Positions 22,526 through 34,220 of a DNA stretch of 64,000 nucleotides are shown here, piece by piece. Position 1 is the first letter of the stretch. Each line of letters starts with the position of its first letter. Where the stretch lies: the NCBI GenBank assembly GCA_024500155.1, contig CM044858.1:21811795-21875794 (forward strand), written 5' to 3'. The notes under the pieces are model-generated. The model did no database searches. It saw only the letters and a program-made list of their open reading frames with translations, and had not been told where the DNA came from. This DNA is from Chenopodium formosanum. Taxonomy: Eukaryota > Streptophyta > Magnoliopsida > Caryophyllales > Amaranthaceae. A program made the translations under genes and the position numbers.

Positions 22526-24441
22526 TGTAGGGAATATTTCAAGCATTACGATAACCCCAAACTTGAACCCCACTGTGATCATACACTAAAGTACGGTGGC
22601 GTTCCAAAGGGAAAGAAAAAAAGAGCAAAAAGAGTCGCCAACAAGTTTTAGGAACTTGTAAACCCAAAAGACAATCCAAAAGGACCATCAACTACTCCAT
22701 AAGGTCTTGAACCAAACAGGGTCCGGGGATGAGGGTACGAATCCAATCTACAAAAGAAAGGACCCGTCCTATAAAATAGGCCTCTACTTTGTTCTGCTCG
22801 TATTCATGCGCGCTTTTCGAATAACATACAAACATTATATTAAACCTACCCTGTTTAATCTATGTTGGTTGAATATTAATGCACAAATAATACTATTATT
22901 GGCAATCACTTGAATTAAAATCACATTAGCCTAAACCAAATTAATAATTATCTCATTAAGTGTGATTTTAAGTACAAATTCCCTTTAACAATCATAAAAG
23001 GTGTGATCAAGCAATTAAAATATATCAAGCAACATAATAATAAATCAATAAACAATAATGATAATAGCATGATAAGGCATAATAAACCTCAATAATAATA
23101 GCAAGATCCTAGGCATGGTACTAACAAAGTTAATAACAAACCCCTAGCATGTCACTAAACAATAAATATCAAAGCTTTAAACCTAACATGGTACTAACAT
23201 GATATTAGAAAGAGTAAAGGCATCCTAAACATGATACTAGAAAGCATAAAATAACATCCTAACATGATACTAGGAATCATAAAACAATAATAAGCATGCT
23301 TTCTACATTGAAAGAGAGTAATAAGATTACATACTTTAAAGCCTCGTACCTCTTTCTAATAACAAAATGCACAAGTTAGTAAACTTCAATGAAAATCAAT
23401 AAAGAATAATTAAAGAATCAAATTAAAATCAAATTAAATAAAGTTTTGACTAGTTTTGGACCAAACCCTTAGAAATTATCAAACCTTGCACGTCTAGGGT
23501 GAAGGCAACTTCGAACTTGGCTAGGTGTTTCAAGATCTTGTGAATGCGGAATTGTGTATGTAAAAAGCTAGTTTAGAAAGAGATAGAGAAAGAAAGCATA
23601 TACTGCTTAGAGGGAGAATAGAGAGATTTAAGGAAGAATTGATGAGAATTGATGAGAGTTCATGATCCTGAAAACAGGGATTCGGACCCTATTTATAATG
23701 AAAACAGTCCGGAAAAACATAGAATTTGATAAGGAATAAAACTACAAGCTGTCGCCAGGAATCGACTCTGTCGCGACGCGACAGGGTCTGTCGCGCGGCG
23801 ACAAAGTCTGTCGCGTGGCGACAGACTTGTCGTTTGGCGACAACCTGTATTAGCGCGTTTTCTTCACGCAGAATCCGATCTTTAATCAACTTGATCTACG
23901 GAATCCGTACAAAAGATAAAATACGTATTTTTAAGATAATAAAATAATATTTTACTCCAAATAAAAGTCTATTTTAAAATAATTAATTATTAAATCTAAT
24001 AATATTAGAATTAAAAGGAATCTTCTAGAAACTTCTAGGAAATTATAATTAATCCTAATAGTTTTAGGAATAATAATTAACATTGGGCCCTCCTCTAGAT
24101 CATTGGGCCGTAGGTAAAATCCGGTTTGGGCCCAGTTTAGTATTTTGGCCATAACTTCCTCATTATTCATCGGAATTGGGCTTATAATATATCGTTGGAA
24201 AGATCTTTTCGAGCCCCATCCAACTACACTTTTATTGGACCTTAATTATGGACCAAACTAACTGGTTTGGCTATTTTCAAATAAATAGAGTTATTTTCAA
24301 AAACAGAGAGAAGAGAATTTTAATTAAAACTAAACCGCAACACTTGACTTTCAACCACTTTCACCTTATTCGATAATGGTTCGACGTGAAAGGCATTCAT
24401 CACTGGGTCTGGTTTTGGGGAGACACAAATGGGTGTCTACA
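22526..24441 (-). repeat. N LTR, 5' copy in element sense (1916 bp)
   Basis: Plus-strand ends TGTAGGGAATA and GGTGTCTACA. It is flanked outside by GAAGG (24442-24446). It carries the promoter that would drive N toward lower coordinates. It keeps the longer palindromic array. Confidence 0.95.
23690..23843 (-). promoter_or_regulatory. N LTR promoter: TATA box with upstream palindromic array
   Basis: The minus-strand TATA box TATAAATA is at 23690-23697. The array at 23749-23843 starts about 50 bp upstream and has CTGTCGCGACGCGACAG, CTGTCGCGCGGCGACA, CTGTCGCGTGGCGACAG and TTGTCGTTTGGCGACAA, four palindromes with a constant TGTCG..CGACA frame and a varying centre. Confidence 0.8.
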
Positions 24442-27400
24442 GAAGGGAAGAGTTCAGGGATCAAAATCATTTCTGCCTTGCAATTTCGAAATTGTGTCAG
24501 GAAGGGTTATCCTATATACATGTGTAGTGTTCAGGAAGTGGGAAAAGAGTATGAGAAGAAAGAGAGTATTCCAGTAGTTGAGGAATTTCCAGATGTCTTT
24601 CCTGACGAAATACCAGGTATGCCACCAGTGAGGGATGTTGAGTTCACCATTGAATTGGTATCAGGAACTGGACCTATCTCGAAGACTCCATATAGGATGG
24701 CTCCGGCTGAGATGAGGGAATTGAAAACTTAGTTAGATGACTTGTTGGATAAGGGATACATTCGACCTAGTTCTTCTCCATGGGGTGCTCCAGTGTTGTT
24801 TGTGAAAAAGAAGGATGGAAGTTTGAGGTTGTGCATAGACTATCGTGAGTTGAATAATGTGACAGTCAAGAATAAGTATCCTTTGCCCAGAATTGATGAT
24901 TTTTTTGATCAGTTGAAAGGGGCTGGAATATTTTCTAAGATAGATTTGAGGTTAAGGTACCATCAGTTGAGAATTGCAGAGCAAGACATTGCCAAGAGTG
25001 CTTTCAGGACGTGTTATGGTCATTATGAGTTCACAATTATGCCATTTGGGTTAACTAATGCACCTGTAGTTTTCATGGATTTGATGAACCGAATCTTTAG
25101 GCCATATTTGGATAAGTTTGTGGTGGTTTTCATTGATGATATTTTGATCTACTCTAAAAATAGGGAGGAACATGAAGATCATTTGAGGAAAGTATTGTCG
25201 ATCCTTAGGGAAAACCAGTCGTATGCTAAGCTGTCGAAGTGTGAGTTTTGGTTAGAAAAGGTAGCCTTTTTGGGTCACGTGATTTCTAAGGAAGGAATTT
25301 CAGTAGATCCCTCGAAAATCAATGTAGTGAGTGAATGGCCAACACCGAAGAATGTGTCAGATGTCCGAAGTTTCTTGGGATTGGCAGGTTATTATCGAAG
25401 ATTTGTGAAGGATTTTTCGAGGATTGCGAGGCCCATGACGAATTTAATGAAGAAGGAATGTAAGTTTGTTTGGACCCAGGAGTGTGAACAAGCATTTCAG
25501 ACCTTGAAAGACAAGTTAACCTCGGCACCAGTGTTGGCTTTGCCAGATGAAAGTGGACACTATGAGGTGTATAGTGATGCATCAAAGTTTGGATTGGGTT
25601 GTGTTTTAATGCAGAATCGGAGGGTCATTGCGTATGCTTCGAGACAGTTGAAACAGCATGAGGTGAACTACCCAACCCATGACCCTGGAGTTAGCTGCGA
25701 TTGTATTTGCTTTGAAAATTTGGAGACATTATCTATATGGTGCAACTTGTAAAATGTTCATAGATCATCAAAGTCTAAAGTACATTTACACTCAGCAATA
25801 TTTAAACTCGAGACAGAGTCGATGGTTGGAATTTATGAAAGATTATAGTGTAAATATCCAATATCATGAGGGGAAAGCTAATGTGGTAGCTGATGCTTTA
25901 AGTAGGAAAACCAGTCATTTGATGAATTTGATGATTTTACCAGACCAGTTATGTGTAGAATTTCAGAAGATGAATTTGGAAGTGGTGGAGCATGGAGAGG
26001 TCAGTAAGATGTTAAATGCCTTGGCAGTGAAACCTTCTATTTATGATGAGATTAGAGAAAGTCAGTTGGGGGACTCGAAGTTGAAGGCAATAAAAGAGAA
26101 GATTGAGGGAGGACAGGTTTTGGACTTTACTATTGCTGATGATGGAAGTATTTGATTTAAAGGGAGATGGTGTATTCCACAACATCGTCGGCACATTAAG
26201 CAGAGACTGATGGAGGAGGCCCATAACTCTCCTTATTCAATTCATCCTGGAGGGGATAAGTTGTATAAGGATATGAAAAAGGTCTTTTGGTGCCAAACAT
26301 GAAGAGAGAAGTAGCAGAGTTTGTGGCAAAATGCTTAACATGCCAGAAAGTGAAGATAGAGCATCGAAGGCCACAAGGAATAGTTCAATCCTTGGAAGTA
26401 CCAAAGTGGAAGTGGGATTCGATCACCATGGATTTTGTGGGGGCATTACCAAGGACCAGGGCAGGGAATGACTCGATTTGGGTCATTTTGGATCGATTGA
26501 CTAAGTCTACAACCTTTATACCTATGAAAAACACTTGGTCTATGGATCAGTTGGGAAGGGCATATGTGAATTTTGTGGTGAAGTATCATGGAGTGCCTAC
26601 AGATATCATTTCAAATCGTGATTCGAGGTTCTTGTCTAACTTTTGGAAAAGTTTGCAAAAGGCCATGTGAACAAAGCTATTGATGAGTACAGCTTTTCAC
26701 CCTGCAACTGATGGTCAGACTGAAAGGACTATACAGACCTTGGAGGACATGTTGAGAGCATGTGTATTAGAGCATTAAGGTTCATGGGAAGACCACTTAG
26801 ACTTGATTGAGTTTTCATATAATAATAGCCATCATGCAAGCATTAGAATGGCCCCATTTGAGGCCTTGTACAGAAGGAAATGTAGGAGCCCAGTTTGTTG
26901 GAGTGACATAAGTGAAACTGTTGTACTTGGGCCTGAAATGATTGAGGAAACTGTTAAGCAAGTGAAGCTAATCCAGGACAAAATCAAAGCAGCCCAAGAT
27001 AGATAGAAAAGTTATGCTGATGAGAAGCGTAGAGATGTAGAATTCCAAGTAGGACAGAAGGTGTTGCTAAAGATATCTCCTATGAAGGGGGTAATGAGAT
27101 TTGGGAAGAGGGCGAAGTTGAGCCCAAAGTACATTGGGCCATACGAGATTCTTCAGAAAGTTGGAAAATTAGCATATAAGTTGGACTTACCCAACGAGTT
27201 GGAAAGGGTGCACAATGTCTTTCATGTGAGTCCAATCCACAAGTATGTTCCTGATGTTGCACATGTGCTAGAACCAGAGACAATTGAGCTAGGAGAGTTT
27301 GACCTATGAAGAAAGACCGGTGAGAATTTTAGATAGTAAAGTTAGAAGCACCAGAAACAAGGATGTGAAGCTTGTCAAGGTTCCATGGTCGAACCATAAG

Positions 27401-27475
27401 GTTGAGGGAGCAACTTCGGAGGCTGAGGTAGAAATGCGTAAAAAGTACCCTAACCTTTTCATGGTGAGTGTTTAA
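24442..27475 (+). pseudogene. pol: Chromovirus pol (3' half): RT, RNase H, integrase, chromodomain-like tail
   Basis: The frame resumes exactly after the GAAGG duplication. RT spans about 24590-25330 with VVVFIDDILIYS (active site FIDD at 25129-25140); DLRLRYHQ has Arg where the family usually has Ser or Gly. RNase H runs to about 25900 (YSDAS, then ADALSRK). Integrase has the zinc site near 26190-26345, then DSITMDFVGALPRT and later motifs to about 26880. The tail at 27304-27475 (ERPVRILDSKVR, VPWSNHKVEGAT) resembles the chromodomain of Tekay/Del chromoviruses, which guides insertion into heterochromatin. Damage: TAG 24730, one extra base near 25684, TGA 26153, a lost base near 26293, TGA 26668, TAA 26776, TAG 27004 and a two-base shift near 27306. 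Confidence 0.92.
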
Positions 27476-27495
27476 GTTACGGGAACGTAACTTCC

Positions 27496-27511
27496 TTTTA
27501 AGGGGGGTAGA
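27496..27511 (+). other. Duplicate polypurine tract
   Basis: TTTTAAGGGGGGTAGA, preceded by GGGAACGTAACTTCC. The real tract next to the LTR (27667-27681) has the same wording 170 bp later. It is followed by TGCAATAGAG, which resembles an LTR start. Confidence 0.6.
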
Positions 27512-27666
27512 ATGCAATAGAGTTTCGCGCTTTCCTTTTATGTCTTTATTAAGTGAGTCTTTTAAATCAAGTCCTTAGGTTGTGCATGAACTTACTAAAT
27601 TTTAACTAATTTAGGAGTATTAATTCGAGTTATTAAATAATTTTAAGTTTCGGGACGAAACTTCTT

Positions 27667-27681
27667 TTAAGGGGGGTAGAC
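27667..27681 (+). other. Chromovirus polypurine tract
   Basis: TTTTAAGGGGGGTAGAC abuts the 3' LTR start at 27682. It would prime plus-strand DNA synthesis. Confidence 0.85.
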
Positions 27682-29716
27682 TGTAATACCCCCAATTTTT
27701 TGAAATATTTTCTTAATTAGTAATTTCTTTAATTAATTGAAATAATTAAATATTTCTAAATTATGATCTTGGTCGGTCCATACTTTATTAATTACCGTTA
27801 TATTCCGTTATTAATTTTATTTTTCGGATTTTATCTTAATAATACTTAACAACTTCAGCTTAATTATTATCTCATGAATTACATCTAATCTTAGTTTTGA
27901 TATTATCTATATATTTTAACTTGATTTAATTATCAAATCTAATTATTTTATTTATTTAAGAATGATTTTCGTTTTTTATTTATTATAAAAAAATAATAAT
28001 TATTTTGGCCGTGAGTTAAGAAACTCAAGCCAAGTGCTTACTTATCTTTATCCTATTTAAACTTATAAATCATTTAATATATCTTTCTTAACCATATTAG
28101 TATTTATCTTACTCCATCTCTAATCCTTTCCATTGGATTTTCCCACGTGAATTAACCTAGACTAAATTTCACTCATATTCATTTAACAAACTTACATTTA
28201 TCATGTTCCCATGTTAATCTCAACCATCCTTTAACTCTATCTTACTACCCCTTAAACACTATAAATAGGCCCTTAATTCTTCCCACTTATTCACACAAAA
28301 TCAGAAATTCTCTTCTCTACTCTCTATCTCATCACATCCTCTTCTTACTCTATCTAGCTTAAATAAACTCTGCAACCCGCAACCAAGTTGCCGCCACCGA
28401 ACTACCCCTTCCGCCACCAACGACCACCCAACTAGCCTGCTGCCAACCTTCTGTCGTGACTTGGTATCAAGGAGGTGCAGTGTCACGTTCTTTCCTTCTC
28501 CCTTCTTTTCTTGTTTTTTTTTGCCACAAGTCTTGATTATTATACTATGATTATTATTACTAATATTATTCCTCTAAGAAGCTAATGAATTATTTACCAC
28601 TTTGATACTAATAGCATTATTTTGATAAAAGTTAATAGTTTGGTAGTTCATGCACTAGTGGAGTATTATTTATAGTTTTGTGTTAATTTTGTTAACCTTA
28701 TATTAATTAAGGTTATTTTAATTGTGTAGGAGGAGTCCCTCGATCGTGGTCAAGTTTAGTGATCGTACCTTAATTGTTCTTGTGATCAAGGTACGTATAG
28801 GTGGCCAGGTCCTTGATACGATGCGTGTTTGGTAAATGTTTGTTTGAATGATTGTTTGAATAAACGTATGAATTTTTAAGTTAACGATTTTCATGATAAG
28901 TTGAAATATTTAATTTTAAGATTTAACGGTTTAATCTTTTAAAGTGTTGATCGATTTAATAAAAGTAATTACTTAATTTAATTAATTTGCAGCTCATTAT
29001 GGGCCTGAGTATTTGGTATTTTAATTGTCCCTCTACCCGGGACTGGTTAAGTAAGACCATGAGCTTTATATGATCTGGTCTTTCCTCGAGTATAGTATAA
29101 CTTTCTTGGGGGGGTGTGCACACTTAGGTGAGGAAAATTGATTTAGGAATATATCAAAAATTGAGAAGTTTATAAATTGGAAATCTATTGGTTTGGAAAG
29201 CTTTTATTGATGAATATTACTACCCTTGGAAGGTTTAATTATTTTTTTTGGAAAGTTTAATTTTGGAAATTGACTCGTGACAGGTTTAAATTTAAATGGT
29301 TATTTCGAAAGCATGTTTGCCTGATAAAAGTATTTACATGCCCTGCACTTATACGTACTTAGCGTTTTTGCTAATCTGTTTTCCTTTTTGTTTTGGTTCG
29401 CCCTATTTACCATTTTGGTAAGCAGTCTTGATTTCAGGTGTGAAGTTGTTCGTGCACATACTAGAGTCGGGATTGGGATCACATAGTTAGGAATTAATTT
29501 TATTTATAGATGGACAAGTTTTTATTAGTTTACTTTGAAACAATTATTATGGTTACTCCTATTATTAATAAAAGTTAGTTATTTTTCCACTGCAATTCGA
29601 GTAATTAATTAAGCCTTACGTTTTCACGTGGCGGTAATACGCCCAAGTCTATCTCTACGGTATTTGTATATGTATAAATATATTATTTACGTAGAGGGAG
29701 ATTTGGGGGTGTTACA
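27682..29716 (+). repeat. Chromovirus 3' LTR (2035 bp)
   Basis: Starts TGTAATACCCCC and ends GTTACA. TATA box at 28260-28267. It keeps 28271-28464, a C-rich, leader-like segment (TTCTCTTCTCTACTCTCTATC, then CCGCCACC words) that the 5' LTR has lost. The short minus frame at 29300-29482 has a near-identical twin at 2546-2728 in the other LTR and is not a gene. Confidence 0.94.
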
Positions 29717-30384
29717 TGGATGTGATTGAAAATGGTTTAAAGGGAATGATAGGGTTGCAAAGGTGCCTCAAATCATTGATGTACCTTGTGTTTAGTTCGA
29801 CAATTGATATTTTTTGCAAATGACATGATCGAATGCAAAGGAAAGAAATGCTTATTGATGGAACATGGCATATAGACATAAGGATAAGGAGAACCTATGC
29901 TAGACTTATTAGGGAAAAAGGGTTGGAACGAAAGAAGAAAAAAAAAACATGAAATCTTGTATGGAAACTTGTCTTATGCTTCGTTTTCATGGATTCTTAT
30001 GAATTACTTGTTATTGCCAAGAGGGATAACAATTTTGTTATCGTTGATGCTTTGATTGGAAGAAAAGAATGAAGGAATGACGTTCCTCTTATTACTCCAA
30101 CTCTTGCATAGTGATTCTTGAACTCGTGTACTATGGAACAAAATGAGCTCACTTAATGCATTGACTCAATACTCGGATTGGAAAGGAAGAGTGTATCAAA
30201 AAAATTTCAAAACTAATGTGAAATACTCCACTCATTCCTATTATAACGGAAAACGACGCATGCATGGTCCTTGTATACGATCATAAACAATATAGTGCAT
30301 TACTCGAAGACAAAGTGTGTGCAACGACTCAACATGTGTTATTAGGTGAGTTTATTATGACTCGTGGTAGGAACGCATGGCTAG
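29717..30384 (-). mobile_element. E1 internal region, middle piece
   Basis: Matches 39670-40276 of E2 (for example AATGGTTTAA...GGGTTGCAAAGGTGCC). It ends in GCTAG, the target duplication of the solo LTR that follows. No gene. Confidence 0.82.
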
Positions 30385-33045
30385 TGATCGGGCTAGGATA
30401 GGTCGTTAAACTATTAACCCTAATCAAATTAAAAATTTATAAAACCTAAACTACCCTAATACAAGTATAGGGGCAAGTAAAGGGTCGAACCACTGAGGAA
30501 GCTCACTCGTCCAACATCAATATCACTAATGCAAAAGTCAAAAGGGGAATATTTTTTTGGTTTTTTTTGGATAAAAAGCACTAAAACTACGAATAAGCAA
30601 AGATAAAGATGAATAGAATTAAGAGAGAACAACGCTAGGGATACGGGGGTGTCAAACATGATTAGAAAGAGGGGAATAATGATAGTTATCATGAAGAACA
30701 TGCCAAAGAACACAAGATCCTACCTAAACAATTCATTCTCATGCAATAGTCTAGGCAAATCAATGAAAGAGGTCTATGCTAATTAGGATCATTCTCATGC
30801 ATCCTATTAGACACAAGCACCATCAAGAGAATAAAGAAGCACAATTCATAAAACTCCATTTTAACAACTCATTCTCATGCAATCATTAAAATAGAGGTGA
30901 TCTTAATCTAGTTCAAATCATTTTCATGCATTTAAACTAGAAGGCAATCAAATAAAGTGCAACAATAATCTCAAGCCATTAAAAATCATGTCTTTCATCA
31001 ATTTAAGGCATGTATTCAATCCAACCATCATTATTCATCCAACATTCAACACATATTTTCCACCCCCTTCCCCTAGCTAAGAAATTAGCCTAGAAAAGGG
31101 ATGTTAAACATAATAGCAATACTAAAAATAAACTCAAGAAGCACAAAACTAAGCATGATTAAAAACAATGAAAACAATAATAACTAGATGAACTAAAAAT
31201 ATTAACAAAAATAAGCAACAATAAAGCAAATAAATTAAGCTAAAGGAAAGGATTAGAGATTACTAGAGAGAGGATTAATGAAAGATGAAAACTTGAAGGA
31301 ATTGCTTGATTGAAAATTAAACTTGACCAAAATTGATTACTTGGAAGAAAATTGAGCAATAATCTACTTTATCTCTCTAAAAATTATCTAATCTAACCCT
31401 AAGAGAGAGAAGCTCTCCTAAACTAACTAAGAAAATAGCATAATAGATGATATCCTTCTAGTTACCCCGAAAATGGGTATTTATACTAAGCTAGGAAAAA
31501 TAGAAAAATAAAAAGAAGGAAAAAAAAAGTAAAAAGGGAAGTAAAGAAAGAAAATAAAAATAAAATAAAGAAATAAGAAAAGAAAATAAATAAATAACTA
31601 AAGAATAAAAGAAAAGGGGAAACTAAAGAAAATAAAACAAAAATCCTAAAAATGCAAAACTATCAGACCCTCCCCCGATTCTTCCTTCCTCTTCAACCTC
31701 GGCTGCTCTGTTCTCCATTGAAGCGCATCACCGCCGCACATCACATCATCAATGGCTATTAACGAACATCATCTTCGATCTGTAATCTCAACCATTTGAT
31801 CTCATTAAATATCATGTGCGAAGCTCGTGATATGGTTCAATATGAACCCAGAAATGCGCGCCCGCGAAGACATCGCGCATAGGTCGCTTAAATGCTACTG
31901 CCTCAACTCTGATTTTGGACTCCATTTGTGCGCCTTCTAACAGTGCTGCGCGCCCGCGAGTAGCTCCTATCGAATTGGGGATAAATTTGGGTAATTAATT
32001 GTCAATTGAGAGGCTGCAAATTCCGATTGATGGGCGATTGTTACGAGGTGAGAACAGGGTGTGTGCGCGGCAGTGGCTGGTGCTGCTGATTTGCGGCTGC
32101 TGCGCGCAGAGGTGGTGTGGTGGCTGTAGTGGTTTGAGGATAGGTTAATAGAGTGCGTGGGTGAGTAGAGGTTGGAGCAAGGGAGTTGCGAAGAGTGTGT
32201 TGCGGGGTGAATGGTGGTTACTGTTTTGTGTGGTGAAGGGGGCAGCAATGGTGGAGTGCGTGGTTGTTCTTAATGTTGGTGTTGGTGTTGGTGGTGTGTG
32301 GGGTGAGATGCGTGGCTGCTCTGTTTGGTTGAAATAGGGGAGTTGCGAAGAGTGTGTGGGTGAGTGGTTTGGTGGTGATTGATGGTGGTTTTGGCGGTGG
32401 CTGGTGTATTAGTGTGATTGGAGGTGGTTGTTGTGCGTAGTTGGTGTTACAGTTGGTGGTGTTGAGAAGGCAGGGAGCAGGGGATTGGTGTGTGGTTTGT
32501 GCTTTGAGTGGTGTGTGTGTGTGGTGGAGGTTAAGAAAATGGGTGGTGATGGTGTGGTGTAGGTTTAGGTGGCACAGCTATGGGCTTGTGCAATGTGCCT
32601 CGAATCTCGGACTTTGGACTCGAACATGACCTTGAGACCCGGAACACCGACAATTAAAAACACGAGGGTGAATCGGAAGATAAAATAAAATAAAATAAAA
32701 ATAAAATAAAATAAATAAACTAAAAAATAAAATCAAAAGAAATTAAATAAAATAAAGTAAAACAAATATGAAAATAAAATAAAATAAGAAAATAAAAGAA
32801 ACTAGGAACTTATTAAATAACAAGAACTAAAAACTTAAAATAAAAACAAAGAAAATAAGATAAATTAAATAAATTAAGAAAATAAGCTAAAAACTATTAA
32901 AAACTACTTAAATACTCGAAATAAAGATAAAAAACGAGAATAAGTAAATAAAGAAATAAAGGATAAAAAGGGTTAAATTATTGGAAAAATAAGCCGAAAA
33001 ACGACTCAATAAACACCCTAAAAGTGACATAAAAGTCACTTATCA
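30385..33045 (-). mobile_element. Solo LTR, Athila-like family (2661 bp)
   Basis: Plus-strand ends are TGATCGGGCTAGG and AGTCACTTATCA; GCTAG is duplicated at 30380-30384 and 33046-33050. In sense (minus) direction it begins TGATAAGTGACTTTTATGTC. It aligns along its length with 59547-61872. A minus TATA box is at 31478-31485. About 400 bp upstream of it are GCGCGCCCGCG words (31857-31965). The part at 32640-33000 is an A-rich AAATA repeat; 32050-32560 is G/T-rich low complexity. The ORFs inside are compositional. No PBS or internal region flanks it, so it is a recombined solo LTR. Confidence 0.85.
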
Positions 33046-33913
33046 GCTAGACATGATGACGTTGTGAAAAACAAAGGACCAAAAGACCAAATAGCACGGA
33101 TGACTAAAAGACAAACTAACTTGATTAATTTTGTCCAATTTTATTGTTATGCTATTTACTAGGTGAAAACGGTCCATTGGCAACCGTTAGTCATAAATAA
33201 GATCAACCACAATCAAAGACAAAGAACACATGTTAAGGTTAGCACAAAAAAAAAACACAAGAAACTAGGAAGAGAACTAGAACTCTAGAAGAGTTAAGAC
33301 TCATGGGTATAAATAAATAAATAAAAATCTATAATACCATGTTATACGAGTTGACACGGATAAAAGGACTTGGCTAAGACTAGCTTGACACGAAAAAAAA
33401 AATTAAAAAGAAAGAAAATTGACGCTAAAAAGACACCTAAAACTGGATAGATTGTAGTATATCGGTTATAACTTTTGTTTTGTGACTTTGATTGTGGCGA
33501 AACCAACGTTACATAAAAGATAAAACTCGGGGCTACAGATCCATATGTGGCACGACACGTAACTCTTTCTAGAACTCCGGCTATGACCAAAACAAGTTTA
33601 CTCTTATGCAAGATACGGGAATAAAAATCCGGGTTGAAACAAAATAAATAATAAAAGTCTATGACTCGACTCTAATAAAAAAAAAGAAGGTTTGATAAGA
33701 GGAAAAAAAAAAGAAGAAAAAATAAAATTAAAAATATGCACACATAAGCACATTGTCACGAATGATGCAATGAAGTTCGCAACCTAAAGTCAAGATCTAT
33801 GTTCCACTATATATGGTCAAGCTTATTTGAGTGTCAACGGGTACCATGTTTAAGAGTTTGGACACGTTAGCAAGACAGCCTCCCTTGAGGGTGTATGCCA
33901 ACGGGCGGCTCTG

Positions 33914-33938
33914 CGAGTTCGTGATGAAATCGAACTCG
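33914..33938 (-). other. Conserved leader hairpin, E1 copy
   Basis: CGAGTTCG, loop TGATGAAAT, CGAACTCG: a perfect 8-bp stem, 262 bp from the PBS. Confidence 0.6.
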
Positions 33939-34199
33939 ACTCCATGGTTTGGGTGGATTTAAAAACTCGGATGAACCCTTATTGTCATGAGCGTTTTTGG
34001 GTTGATAGAGCTTAAATCCCCCGGGCTAGCCACGTACGTTGAACACGTACTATTGTGGAAAAATAGGTAACCTAATATGCATATGCATATGTGACAATGC
34101 CAATTAAATCGCAGGAATACAATTCAAGAATCTTTCAAGTCTCATCCACTCATCTCAATTAAATACCGATCACTCAAATCGATAAATAACCAAGAATCC

Positions 34200-34217
34200 T
34201 CCCCAGTGGAGTCGCGA
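34200..34217 (-). other. E1 primer binding site, tRNA-Arg type
   Basis: On the minus strand CGCGACTCCACTGGGGA, three bases from the LTR end. The first base pair of the usual TGGCGACTCC is altered. Confidence 0.72.
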
Positions 34218-34220
34218 AAT

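Larger units (their letters stand above)
5569..24441 (-). mobile_element. Element N: autonomous Tat/Ogre-like Ty3/gypsy retrotransposon with two antisense PMD genes
   Basis: The LTRs are at 22526-24441 (5' in element sense) and 5569-7461 (3'). The target duplication GAAGG is exact at 5564-5568 and 24442-24446. The minus-strand order is LTR, tRNA-Arg PBS, leader, gag, protease, linker, RT, degenerate RNase H, second RNase H, integrase, then antisense genes, PPT and LTR. Large size, a dual RNase H, a DNGSA protease, a PBS matching tRNA-Arg, and extra ORFs antisense to pol are known traits of the Tat branch (Ogre, Retand and relatives). The LTRs look about 98 percent identical by eye, so the insertion is fairly young. 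Pol is open, but gag has one stop and the gag/protease and linker/RT joins have frameshifts. The element is 18.9 kb. Confidence 0.93.
1112..29716 (+). mobile_element. Chromovirus (Ty3/gypsy, Tekay/Del-like), full length but split by nested element N
   Basis: The element has two LTRs (1112-2962 and 27682-29716), an iMet-type primer site, an extra 5' ORF, gag, protease, RT, RNase H, integrase and a C-terminal chromodomain-like tail. The order PR-RT-RH-IN is Ty3/gypsy. The chromodomain-like tail and the IN motif wording fit the Tekay/Del chromovirus lineage. It sits in E1 internal DNA; the empty site is visible in E2 at about 39660-39690. The target duplication reads TGGA (or ATGGA if the LTR terminal A is shared). 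N is inserted after 5568 with a clean GAAGG duplication. The coding region has many stops and several frameshifts, so it is dead. Without N the element is about 9.7 kb. Confidence 0.92.
33046..34220 (-). mobile_element. E1 internal region next to its PBS
   Basis: Matches 40272-41417 of E2 closely. No gene. It carries the leader hairpin at 33914-33938 (8-bp stem CGAGTTCG/CGAACTCG) and the PBS at 34200-34217. A/G-rich low complexity fills 33390-33730. Confidence 0.85.

Noticed and set aside
24376..24732. Plus-strand frame starting inside the N LTR
   Set aside because: Only the part after 24441 is chromovirus pol; the start is LTR sequence joined by chance in frame.
31500..31620. AAATA/AAGAA-rich runs as satellite DNA
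   Set aside because: They are internal low-complexity parts of Athila-like LTRs and recur only with them.
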